Shown: piece after piece, positions 8,400 through 16,284 of the stretch
Numbering within the stretch: the stretch's first letter is position 1
Layout: every line of letters starts with the position of its first letter
DNA from: Bacillota bacterium
Lineage (GTDB): Bacteria; Bacillota; Clostridia; Christensenellales; JAEXRW01
NCBI GenBank assembly: GCA_023454175.1
Contig: JAEXRW010000023.1
Coordinates: forward strand, 1-64,000
Length of the DNA stretch: 64,000 bases
Reading direction: 5' to 3'
Notes under the pieces: model-generated
Seen by the model: only the letters and a program-made list of their open reading frames with translations
What the model was told of the DNA's origin: nothing
Database searches by the model: none
Program-made: the position numbers and the translations under genes

Positions 8400-8534
8400 G
8401 GTGCCTCTTATGCTGACGATTTTAGATTGGGTGCTTGTAGTCATTTTCGGTAGATTAATTATACCCGCAACCGGAGTTGTATTCAATCAAAGCCGGGTTT
8501 TTCATCCGGAGATAAGTTGCCTGCACCTTTTGAG

Positions 8535-8837
8535 TTATTCCTGTTTCATCATTTTGATCAGCATGTCCAGGCGTTTTTTCATCTCCCCGTCCATCATGGG
8601 TGCGGCCTTTTCATAGAAGTTGTCGATCTGCGCATCGTTCAGGGTCCCGTCTTTCTTGCCTTCCCGGGTGGTCCGTCGGAGTTCCTCCATCAGTTCCGAT
8701 TCACTCTTGCCTTCATACTTTTTGATCCTGCTGCGCAGTTCCTCGGACTCCTCGGGATGTTCTTTCATGACCTGGTCGCATTCCTCTTTGCTCACAGGCT
8801 GCCTTTCCTTTTTGAAGCTCCTGAGATCCTTGCCCAT
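8535..8837 (-). CDS. Small charged helical protein, unknown function
   Basis: A 100-residue protein that I do not recognise. It is highly charged (Lys, Glu, Asp, Arg) with predicted long helices, no signal peptide, no membrane segment and no Cys except one near residue 20. It ends in a Met-rich amphipathic stretch (MMDGEMKKRLDMLIKMMKQE). The ATG at 8837 follows GGGGGGAAGGATT, a strong ribosome binding site, so expression is plausible; the longer open frame to 9122 is not supported. It diverges from the Cys-rich gene at 8969, whose C terminus is also Met-rich, so the pair may be functionally linked. This is a guess from position. Confidence 0.6.
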   Translation of the reverse strand: MGKDLRSFKKERQPVSKEECDQVMKEHPEESEELRSRIKKYEGKSESELMEELRRTTREGKKDGTLNDAQIDNFYEKAAPMMDGEMKKRLDMLIKMMKQE

Positions 8838-8968
8838 AATCCTTCCCCCCGCATATCTTTTTAGCAGTACATAAATATTCCGGCATGACCGAAATGTTTC
8901 ACCTGGATGGCGCAAAGGGCATAGTATGATATACGGGTATCTATGCCTTGTGAGGGGGATGGTGGATT

Positions 8969-9670
8969 TTGTACAGGATCGGAAACAGGCTTCTTTGTTC
9001 CAGCCTGCCGGAAACGCCGCAGGAGGAAAAGGCATGTCCCTGTGGGGGGCAATGTAAATGCGGCGGCCAGTGCAAATGCGGTGGCCAGTGCAAATGCAAG
9101 GGGGGGCAATGTGCCTGCTCATGCCATCATACCGGCGGCCATCCTGCCGAAGCAGCCGCTCCGATGCCGATGGATACCACGGCCCTGATGTTCCTTTTCC
9201 TGTTCGAAGGAGGTTTCCCCCATATGACCGAGCTCATGCGGGATATCTGCCCGTATATCGAGCCGGGCGAACAGGAACGTATCCTGCAGTTGCTGGAGTT
9301 GCAGTCGGCTGCATACCAGATGAAAAACACGTTTGCCGCCAAACAGTCGCTGTGCAAATCCGAGGGCTGCCGTGTGCTTTCGCGCTCCGAGCGTACGATG
9401 GGACTGATGCGCACCCTTTCACGCTACTCGGCACAGCCCGCGAAACCTGCATTCAGCAATATGGAAAGGGTCTTTTCCATGCAGCAGGGTTTTGACAAGG
9501 CCATGCGGGGCATGCGTGATACCGGCAGGTCCAATCCATTGGAGATGTTCAGCGCCATGGATGGCATGTTTCCCAAGGGAACGATGCCCGATATGGAAAA
9601 GATGTCCTCCATGATGAAAATGATGCAGATGTTCTCCACCATGATGGCGCAGGAAGGCGTAAAGAACTGA
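8969..9670 (+). CDS. Cys-rich repeat protein with Met-rich tail
   Basis: A 233-residue product of unknown function. After about 20 residues it has a tandem CGGQCK repeat (CPCGGQCKCGGQCKCGGQC, then KCKGGQCACSCHH), giving about a dozen Cys and two His in 35 residues, encoded by an 18-base in-frame tandem repeat. Such spacing could bind several metal ions, as in metallothioneins. The middle is helical, with a hydrophobic TTALMFLFLFEGGF segment. The C-terminal 70 residues are rich in Met (DMEKMSSMMKMMQMFSTMMA). No ATG is available in frame upstream of the repeat, so the start is taken as the TTG at 8969, ten bases after GAGGGGG. The repeat and frame are clear; the start is uncertain. Confidence 0.6.
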   Translation: MYRIGNRLLCSSLPETPQEEKACPCGGQCKCGGQCKCGGQCKCKGGQCACSCHHTGGHPAEAAAPMPMDTTALMFLFLFEGGFPHMTELMRDICPYIEPGEQERILQLLELQSAAYQMKNTFAAKQSLCKSEGCRVLSRSERTMGLMRTLSRYSAQPAKPAFSNMERVFSMQQGFDKAMRGMRDTGRSNPLEMFSAMDGMFPKGTMPDMEKMSSMMKMMQMFSTMMAQEGVKN

Positions 9671-9793
9671 TCGTTTGAACAGGATACCAACCTTCGGCCG
9701 GGTTTTTCTTTCGGGGCGTAGCACGAACCGCACCCCGGATATGGGATGCGGCTCGTGAAGGTATTGTTATCTGCTTCATTCAATGATCATGCA

Positions 9794-11314
9794 TCATGAT
9801 CCGCCCACAGACCCGTCCCAGGTATCGATGACGGTCTTTTTCTTTTCTTCCTCGTCAAACCATTTCGTCGTCACAGCTTTGGTTTCGGTATAGAAGCGGA
9901 CGCCGTCCTTCCCCAGCGCGTGCAGGTCGCCGAAGAACGACTGCTTGTGCCCCGTGAAGGGGAATATACCCACGGGAACGGGTATGCCCACATTGATGCC
10001 CACCATTCCCCCGTGCGTACGGCTGGCAAATTCCCGCGCGTAATAACCGCTGGAGGTGAAGATGACCGATCCGTTTGCATACCGGTTTTGGTTCATCAGT
10101 TCCAGCCCTTCCTCGAAATGCTTCACCCGCTTGATGCATAGCACTGGCCCGAAGATCTCCTCGTCCCCCACGCGCATGCCCGGCGTCACATGGTCGAATA
10201 TCGTGGGCCCGAGGTAGAAGCCGTTTTCAAACCCTTTAACGCTGATGCTGCGGCCGTCCAGGATCATTTTGGCCCCCTCTTCGATGCCAGTCTCGATCCA
10301 GTTAATGACCGACTGCCGGTGTGCCGCGCTTACGAGCGGCCCCAGCTGGCTGGCCTTGTCATAGGCTGGCCCGATCTTCAGTTCGGAGGCGTATTGCGTA
10401 AGCAAACCGGCCAGTTCGTCCGCGATGCTTTCCTGCGCCACGATCACCGGCAGCGCCATGCACCGTTCCCCCGCGCATCCGAATGCGGAGTTGATGATCC
10501 CCCTTGCCGTCCGCTCCAGTGCGGCGTCCTCCAGCACCAGCCCGTGGTTTTTCGCTTCCCCCAGCACCTGCACGCGCTTCCCGTTTGCGGCCGCTTTGGA
10601 ATAGATATGCAGGCCCACGGAGGAAGAGCCCACGAAGCTGATGCCCCGGATATCCGGGTGCTCGAGGAAGATCTCCGCCTCGTTCCTGCTGCAGGTGACG
10701 ATGTTGAGCACGCCGTCCGGCAGCCCTGCCTCCTGAAAGAGTTCGGCGCACCGCATGGCGGTCATGGGCGTCATGGACGCGGCCTTGATCACCAGGGTGT
10801 TTCCCGTCGCGATGCACAGCGGTGCCATCCACCCCATCGGGATCATCCCCGGGAAGTTGAACGGTACGATCCCGGCGAATACCCCCACGGGTTCCTTGTA
10901 CAGAACCGTGTCATACCCTGTTGAGGTGTCCATCAGGGATTCCCCCAGCATCAGGTTGGGGGTGCCGCACGCGAATTCCACCGGCTCCTTCACCTTCAGG
11001 ATGTCTCCTTCGGCTTCGCCCCACACCTTCCCGTGCTCGCGGGCGACGAGATACGTCAGCTCCTCCATGTTTTTCTCGAGCAGCTCGCGGAACCTGTACA
11101 GTACCTGCACCCGTTTCATCACGGGGGTTGTGGACCATCCGGGGAAGGCGTTCCTTGCCGCATCGATCGCACGGAATACCTCTTCCTTCGTGCAGCAGGG
11201 CGTCCGTGCGATGACTTCCCCCCTGCTCGGGTCAAAGATGTCCATGTACCTGTCTGTTTTGGATTCCGCCCATTTTCCGTTTGTAAAATACCGTAACTTC
11301 TGTACGTCTGGCAT
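9794..11314 (-). CDS. mmsA: CoA-acylating methylmalonate-semialdehyde dehydrogenase
   Basis: A 506-residue aldehyde dehydrogenase superfamily enzyme of the MmsA/IolA branch, which converts methylmalonate or malonate semialdehyde with CoA and NAD to propionyl- or acetyl-CoA plus CO2. Seen: the PFNFPGMIPMGWMAP segment, cofactor loop ISFVGSSSVG, and the active site FGCAGERCMALP, with the catalytic Cys at about 285 and the Arg before it typical of the CoA-dependent branch. The length is normal. It is the last gene of a long minus-strand operon, 20 bases after the FAD oxidoreductase, and probably feeds the final C3 or C4 semialdehyde of that pathway into acyl-CoA. Family confidence is high; the in vivo substrate is inferred. 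Confidence 0.9.
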   Translation of the reverse strand: MPDVQKLRYFTNGKWAESKTDRYMDIFDPSRGEVIARTPCCTKEEVFRAIDAARNAFPGWSTTPVMKRVQVLYRFRELLEKNMEELTYLVAREHGKVWGEAEGDILKVKEPVEFACGTPNLMLGESLMDTSTGYDTVLYKEPVGVFAGIVPFNFPGMIPMGWMAPLCIATGNTLVIKAASMTPMTAMRCAELFQEAGLPDGVLNIVTCSRNEAEIFLEHPDIRGISFVGSSSVGLHIYSKAAANGKRVQVLGEAKNHGLVLEDAALERTARGIINSAFGCAGERCMALPVIVAQESIADELAGLLTQYASELKIGPAYDKASQLGPLVSAAHRQSVINWIETGIEEGAKMILDGRSISVKGFENGFYLGPTIFDHVTPGMRVGDEEIFGPVLCIKRVKHFEEGLELMNQNRYANGSVIFTSSGYYAREFASRTHGGMVGINVGIPVPVGIFPFTGHKQSFFGDLHALGKDGVRFYTETKAVTTKWFDEEEKKKTVIDTWDGSVGGS

Positions 11315-11334
11315 AGTGTGATCTCTCCCTGCTG

Positions 11335-13080
11335 TTATTCAATGGTTTTGACGCCGCCAAGGTGCCGCTTCTCCTCTTCCGGCGTGTCCAGCCCCAGCGT
11401 CCCGCCCGGGTTCATGATGTTGTCCGGGTCGAAGTGCTTTTTGAGCGCCCGGAATACATCGTATTCGTTGCGGCCGATGGAGCCTTCCAGCCAGGGGCCG
11501 AACATCTTGCCGATGCCGTGGTGGTGGCTCATCGCCGCGCCGGATTTCTGAATGGCGTCCAGGATGCCCGCGTGATAGGCGCGGAATTCCTCGGGGTCGC
11601 TCATTTTCACGATGAAGATGAAATACAGGTTGGCGCCCTGGGGGTATACGTGCGACATATGCGTCATGCAGATGGTGTTGGGGCGGGCTTTGCAGTACGC
11701 CCGCACGTCGCGGTGGACCTGGGCCATGTTGCTCCAGTTCACGCTGCATTCCATCGTGTCGGTGATGACCCCGAAATCCTGCAGCGTGTCCCGCATGTAC
11801 GGGTCGTTGAAGCGGCCCTTTTCCCACGCCTTGGTCACATAGCCCGTGAGGCCCATGCCCTTGTACTTCCTGCAGATGGTATGCACGTTTTTTGCGCAGT
11901 TCCGGGAGAATCCCTTCTCCCCGTTGGTGAAGCCCAGGAAGAGGCACATTTTCCCCATCTCCAACCCCTTCAGTTTGAAAAGGCGTTTGAGCGGGCTTTC
12001 GTCCACGCCGTAGAGCCGCATCATCACTTCCGTCTCCTCGGGGTCGGACAGGCGGAATACCGAAGGGTATCCGGCCTCGGACTGCATGATCTCCCGCGCC
12101 GCCTCCTGCGCCGTCTCCCAGTCGGCAAACATGCAGGAAAAGCGTTGGATGGTCCCGGGCATGTGGCGGAAGAAGCGCAGCGATACGTGTGTCAGCACGC
12201 CGAAGGCCCCCTCGCTCCCCATCATGATATGACCGATGTCGGGCCCCGTCGCCTTGCGCGGGTAGCAGTCGGTTCGGATGCTCCCGATAGGCGTCGCGTA
12301 TTCCTGGCCCATCACGATGTCCGAGATCACGCCGTAATAAGTGGAGTTCTGCCCCGCGCCGCGCGTCACCACCCAGCCCCCCACCGAGGAGTATTCAAAG
12401 CTCTGCGGGAAATGGCCGCACGTGTAGGCCCGTTTTGCGTTAAATAGTTTTACCGCGTCGTTCAGCGTCTGTTCCAGCTTGGGGCCGCTCATCCCGGCTT
12501 CCACGGTGATGATCTGGTCCGTCTCGTTGAAACGCACCACCTTGTTGAAGCGCAGGCGCATGTCCAGCGATACGCCCCCTTTTATGCATTCCACGCCGCG
12601 TGTGACGGAAGACCCGCCCCCGTACACGTAGACTGGGATCTTCTCCTTCGCGCAGTATGCCACGATCCGTTCGATCTGTTCCTTCGTATCGGGGTAGATC
12701 ACGGCGTCGGGGACGCAGTCCACCCGCTTCCTGCGCAGGCGCATCACGTCGTACATCGTCTTGCCGTAGGCCACCGACAGTCGCGCGTAGTCGTCCGTGC
12801 GGACGAAATCGCTCCCTGCGATCTCCCGGAAGGCGTCCAGCTGCGCCCGGCTCAGCCTGCAGGGGATATCCAGTTTCACCCTGTCAAATCCTAGGTCCTC
12901 GCTGTAATCCTGGAAAAACGAATCGTCGAGACCGAATTTCTCCTTGATCAGCCTGTAAAGGGATTCCTTCGGTGCCTTGATCTCGAGCGGGTCGCCCCAC
13001 TTGAAGACCGAGCGGTACGAGTCCTTCGGGAATTCGCCCCGTACCCATTTGGGTTCAAAGCCTTTATACGGATGTGACAC
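11335..13080 (-). CDS. FAD-binding oxidoreductase, AGPS/GlcD-like
   Basis: A 581-residue flavoprotein of the PCMH-type FAD family (FAD_binding_4 plus FAD-oxidase C-terminal). Residues about 125-300 bind FAD, with VYVYGGGSSVTRGVE as the pyrophosphate loop and SSVGGWVVTRGAGQ. The C-terminal domain holds MSHHHGIGKMFGPWL, the His cluster seen in alkyldihydroxyacetonephosphate synthases, to which overall layout is closest. No N-terminal targeting signal. In this operon an oxidase or dehydrogenase acting on a hydroxy acid, polyol or sugar phosphate is more plausible than ether-lipid synthesis, but that is inference. An ATG at 13086 sits only one base after AAGGAG, whereas the GTG at 13080 is seven bases from it, so I prefer the GTG. 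It overlaps the FGGY kinase by about 17 bases. Confidence 0.82.
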   Translation of the reverse strand: MSHPYKGFEPKWVRGEFPKDSYRSVFKWGDPLEIKAPKESLYRLIKEKFGLDDSFFQDYSEDLGFDRVKLDIPCRLSRAQLDAFREIAGSDFVRTDDYARLSVAYGKTMYDVMRLRRKRVDCVPDAVIYPDTKEQIERIVAYCAKEKIPVYVYGGGSSVTRGVECIKGGVSLDMRLRFNKVVRFNETDQIITVEAGMSGPKLEQTLNDAVKLFNAKRAYTCGHFPQSFEYSSVGGWVVTRGAGQNSTYYGVISDIVMGQEYATPIGSIRTDCYPRKATGPDIGHIMMGSEGAFGVLTHVSLRFFRHMPGTIQRFSCMFADWETAQEAAREIMQSEAGYPSVFRLSDPEETEVMMRLYGVDESPLKRLFKLKGLEMGKMCLFLGFTNGEKGFSRNCAKNVHTICRKYKGMGLTGYVTKAWEKGRFNDPYMRDTLQDFGVITDTMECSVNWSNMAQVHRDVRAYCKARPNTICMTHMSHVYPQGANLYFIFIVKMSDPEEFRAYHAGILDAIQKSGAAMSHHHGIGKMFGPWLEGSIGRNEYDVFRALKKHFDPDNIMNPGGTLGLDTPEEEKRHLGGVKTIE

Positions 13081-14632
13081 AGCCATTCTCCTTTCCTGTG
13101 GTCGGGCTCTTTTTGTACACCGGCAGGAGCCTGCCGAAGACTCTGGCGAAGATCTCTTTGGACATCGCCGCGTAGCATTGGTGCACCTGCATGTCAGGCT
13201 CGAATTCGTCCCGGATATGCACCATCGCGCCGATGGCTTCCTCCACGTTTTTGTACACGCCCCTGGACACGAACGCCACGATGGAGCTCCCCAGGCCTGC
13301 CGCCTCGTGGGTCTGGATGCGGTATACCGGTAGCCCGAACATATCGGCTGTGATTCTACAGATCTCGTCGCTCTGCGAGCCCCCGCCCGCCACGAAGAGC
13401 TTTTGGACCTTCACTCTGCCCCGCCGCTCCATGGTCTGCAGCCCCTCCATCAGCGCAAAATTGATCCCTTCGATGATCGCCCGGTAGACGTGCATGCGGG
13501 TATGGATGTCCGAAAAGCCGATGATGGCGCCCCGCGCCCTCGGCATCGTGAGGCCGGGCGTGAAGTACGGCTGGAAGACCAGCCCGTCGCATCCCGGAGG
13601 CACTTCAGACAGGTGTGCGTTGAGCAGGTCCTCGGCGGATATTCCCATCTCTCTGGCCTGCTCCGCTTCTTTCCGTGCAAACTCGTTTTTGAACCAGGAC
13701 AGCAGCCAGTACCCCCTGAATACCTGCACCTCGGGGTTATAGCAGCCTTTCAATACGGCAGGATATGCCGGGAGGAACGGCAGCGGCTCCATGTATCGGT
13801 CGATGGTAAATTGCACGGTGGCCGTGGTTCCCAGGCTGATGGCCGCCTTGTCCGGCGTCGCGCAGGAAAGCCCCAGCGTCTCGCACCCTTTGTCCGAACC
13901 CGTGGCGACGAGGGGCAGGCCTTCGGGGATGCCCGTCTGCGCCGCCGCCTTAGCGGTGATGCTCCCGATCACTTCCCCCGGCTCCACCAGCTCCGTCAGT
14001 TTTTCCTTTTCGATGTCGAATACGCACCGCGTCAGCTCGTTTTTCCCCATCCACTTCCTGGCCTTGCTGTTGATGGGGATATGTCCGATCATATTGGCCA
14101 CGGAGTCCGCCAGTTTCCCGGTGAGTTTATAGTTGAGGTAGCCCGATATCATGAGGTACTTGTATGTTTTGCTCCAGGTGTCAGGCTCGTTTTCCATGAT
14201 CCAGTTGCATACCGAGATCCTTCGCTGCAGTTCGATGGTATCCTTTTTGCCGACCAGTGAGAAAAGGAAAAGGCTTGTAAAGGGGATGGGTTTTTTGGGT
14301 ACGCATTCACGTTTGTCCAGCCACAGGATCACGTCGCGAAGCGGTTCCCCGTTTTCATCCACGCACAGGCACGTATCGCGGATGGTGGTGATGGTCACGG
14401 CGATGAGTTCCCCCCATACGTTCTGCGCCTCGGCCTTGAGGCGCTGGCAGATGCCGCAGATGGCGTCCCAGTACACTTCCGGCTTTTGTTCCGCCCATCC
14501 CGGCTGCCTGGAATAGTACGGTTGTTCAAACGGGTGCTGGATCTTGCACAGTACGTCCCCGGCCTTGTCCACCAGCATCGCTCTTGCGCTTTGCGTCCCC
14601 AGGTCTATCGTCAGTACGAGCGGGTTTGGCAT
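13064..14632 (-). CDS. FGGY-family carbohydrate kinase
   Basis: A 522-residue sugar or polyol kinase. It begins LVLTIDLGTQSARAMLVD (phosphate-binding loop of the first actin-like domain), has TTIRDTCLCVDENGEPL in place of the usual TxQRDT region, ISLGTTATVQ at the second domain, and VAGGGSQSDEICRITADMFG near residue 435, which is the FGGY signature region for ATP. The length is normal. Specificity cannot be read; xylulose-, ribulose- and glycerol-kinase relatives all share this layout. ATG follows AAGGAGGAAACGCC. It overlaps DUF1667 upstream (22 bases) and the FAD oxidoreductase downstream, showing tight translational coupling. In the pathway it should phosphorylate the ketose or polyol before cleavage. 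Confidence 0.9.
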   Translation of the reverse strand: MPNPLVLTIDLGTQSARAMLVDKAGDVLCKIQHPFEQPYYSRQPGWAEQKPEVYWDAICGICQRLKAEAQNVWGELIAVTITTIRDTCLCVDENGEPLRDVILWLDKRECVPKKPIPFTSLFLFSLVGKKDTIELQRRISVCNWIMENEPDTWSKTYKYLMISGYLNYKLTGKLADSVANMIGHIPINSKARKWMGKNELTRCVFDIEKEKLTELVEPGEVIGSITAKAAAQTGIPEGLPLVATGSDKGCETLGLSCATPDKAAISLGTTATVQFTIDRYMEPLPFLPAYPAVLKGCYNPEVQVFRGYWLLSWFKNEFARKEAEQAREMGISAEDLLNAHLSEVPPGCDGLVFQPYFTPGLTMPRARGAIIGFSDIHTRMHVYRAIIEGINFALMEGLQTMERRGRVKVQKLFVAGGGSQSDEICRITADMFGLPVYRIQTHEAAGLGSSIVAFVSRGVYKNVEEAIGAMVHIRDEFEPDMQVHQCYAAMSKEIFARVFGRLLPVYKKSPTTGKENGCVTSV

Positions 14633-15006
14633 GGCGTTTCCTCCTTGTCCATGGATTTGAGCAGGTCGCTGGTCGCTGTCACATCGCAGCCGCAGCCCGG
14701 GATATCGGCTGCAACTGGTTCACCGATGCCGATCCTTTCGTATACCACTATCCTGGCCAGAGCCTGAATGAGCCCCGGGATCATCTTCTTTGGGATCTCG
14801 CCGCTGGTTTTCACGGGCAGCGCCGGCAGCTCCGGGAAGGCTGTCCGTACTGTCGTGGTCAGGCAGCGCATCGGCGCCGTCATTTCCGCCTGTGCAAATT
14901 CCAGGCCCCGCGCGCACCGGTTGCCGGAGTATGCGTATTTCCCGTCCTGCATATCCACAGATATCCGGCAGCCGATGGGGCAGACGATGCAGGTCAGCGT
15001 TTTCAT
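14611..15006 (-). CDS. DUF1667 domain protein
   Basis: A 131-residue DUF1667 protein. The N-terminal LTCIVCPIGCRISV has CxxCxxxC spacing (Cys 6, 9 and 13), with a further Cys at NRCARG, and the C-terminal part has GCGCDV. These Cys residues could hold an iron-sulfur centre. Family members are regularly found next to GlpA- and GlpB-like flavoproteins in Clostridia and are thought to be a small subunit of that dehydrogenase, which is exactly the context here: three bases after the GlpB-like gene and overlapping the FGGY kinase by 22. The ATG follows GGAGGTGG. No own promoter is apparent. Confidence 0.88.
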   Translation of the reverse strand: MKTLTCIVCPIGCRISVDMQDGKYAYSGNRCARGLEFAQAEMTAPMRCLTTTVRTAFPELPALPVKTSGEIPKKMIPGLIQALARIVVYERIGIGEPVAADIPGCGCDVTATSDLLKSMDKEETPCQTRSY

Positions 15007-15009
15007 GGG

Positions 15010-16284
15010 TCACACCACCTCCGCAAGCGAAAATTGGATCGTAGCGCCGCTCTCCAGGTCCAGCGCCCGGAAATCGACCTCCACCCGCTCCATTTCGGGT
15101 GGCCGGAGCTGGAGAAAGGTTTTCTTGAAGACCTCCCTGCCGCTGAATGTCACGCTCAGCCTCGTGCGCCCCCGCTCGCACTTTGAACGGAAATAGACCG
15201 TGACGGGTGCTGTCAGATCACGCAGGCTGATCACCTGCGGCACCAGGTACAGGAAGTTTTCATCCGCTTTCAGATCCGCAAACAGGCGTTTCCGGGGTGT
15301 ATGGCCCGCCGCCGTGCGGCCTGCCGCCGCGCGCCCAGCTGCCTCTCCGCTCTCGGATACGTAGTCCGCCAGGTCGTTTACGTGCAGCGCGTTGCCGCAG
15401 CAGAATACGCCGTCCGCCATCGTCATGCAGTTCTGGTCGGATATGGGGCCCTTCGTACGTTCGTCCAGCGGGATGCATAGGCTCTCCGCCAGTTCGTTTT
15501 CCGGGATCAGCCCCACCGAGAGGATCAGCGCGTCGCATTCCACCGTTTCCCCTGTGCCGGGGATGGGTGCCATATTTTCATCCACATCGGAAATTTCAAC
15601 GGCTGAGAGGCGGCCCTCGCCGTATACGCGCGTCACGGTCTTGCTCGTATACAGCGGGATGTCGTAGTCGTCCAGGCACTGGTAGATATTGCGCGTCAGC
15701 CCGCTCGCCGTGGGCTTCGCTTCGTACACGCCTTCAACCTTTGCACCCTCCAGCGTCAGCCGCCTTGCCATGATCAGGCCGATATCGCCCGAGCCCAGGA
15801 TCACGCAGCGCTTCGTCGGCATCTTCCCCAGGATATTCGTATAATACTGCGCCGTGCCCGCCGTGAAGATGCCCGAGCAGTGGTCCCCGTGTACGCCAAT
15901 CTGCCGCGCCGTCCGTTCACGGCATCCGCATGCCAGCACCAGGCTTTTCGTGAAAGCTGAGTGAGCGCCTTCCCGGTTGACGAAAGAAATCAGGAAGCCG
16001 TCCGCCTGTTGTTCGATCCGGGTCACGTATGTCAGCGTCAATACCGTGGTATTCGTTCCGGCCAGCTGCCGGGTGAACCGGTATGCGTATTCCGGGCCGG
16101 TCAGTTTCTCGCCGAAGCGTATCAGGCCGAACCCGTCGTGGATGCACTGTTTCAGGATGCCGCCCAACCTGCCCTCGCGTTCGATCAGCAAGACACGCGC
16201 GCCCGCCTCTGAAGCGGATACGGCGGCTGCCAGCCCCGCGGGGCCTCCCCCGATGACGGTCACGTCGTAATCCACCGCTGTCAT
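15010..16284 (-). CDS. FAD/NAD(P)-dependent oxidoreductase, GlpB-like partner
   Basis: A 424-residue two-dinucleotide-fold flavoprotein. The FAD site is VTVIGGGPAGLAAAVSASEA at the N terminus. A second Rossmann motif, CVILGSGDIGLIMARRL (about residues 155-172), would bind NAD(P)H. LACGCRERTARQ and VFCCGNALHVNDLADYVSESG (ATG-type FAD contact near residue 300) complete the fold. The last 90 residues are a separate beta-rich tail. Overlap of four bases with the GlpA-like gene and a three-base gap to DUF1667 indicate one three-subunit anaerobic dehydrogenase. In known clusters of this type the complex oxidises glycerol-3-phosphate or another polyol phosphate; here the substrate is open. Confidence 0.85.
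   Translation of the reverse strand: MTAVDYDVTVIGGGPAGLAAAVSASEAGARVLLIEREGRLGGILKQCIHDGFGLIRFGEKLTGPEYAYRFTRQLAGTNTTVLTLTYVTRIEQQADGFLISFVNREGAHSAFTKSLVLACGCRERTARQIGVHGDHCSGIFTAGTAQYYTNILGKMPTKRCVILGSGDIGLIMARRLTLEGAKVEGVYEAKPTASGLTRNIYQCLDDYDIPLYTSKTVTRVYGEGRLSAVEISDVDENMAPIPGTGETVECDALILSVGLIPENELAESLCIPLDERTKGPISDQNCMTMADGVFCCGNALHVNDLADYVSESGEAAGRAAAGRTAAGHTPRKRLFADLKADENFLYLVPQVISLRDLTAPVTVYFRSKCERGRTRLSVTFSGREVFKKTFLQLRPPEMERVEVDFRALDLESGATIQFSLAEVV

Noticed and set aside
9722..9757. Large imperfect hairpin after the Cys-rich gene
   Set aside because: Stem CACGA.CCGCA.CCC and complement is clear, but no T-run follows on either strand, so it was not called a terminator.
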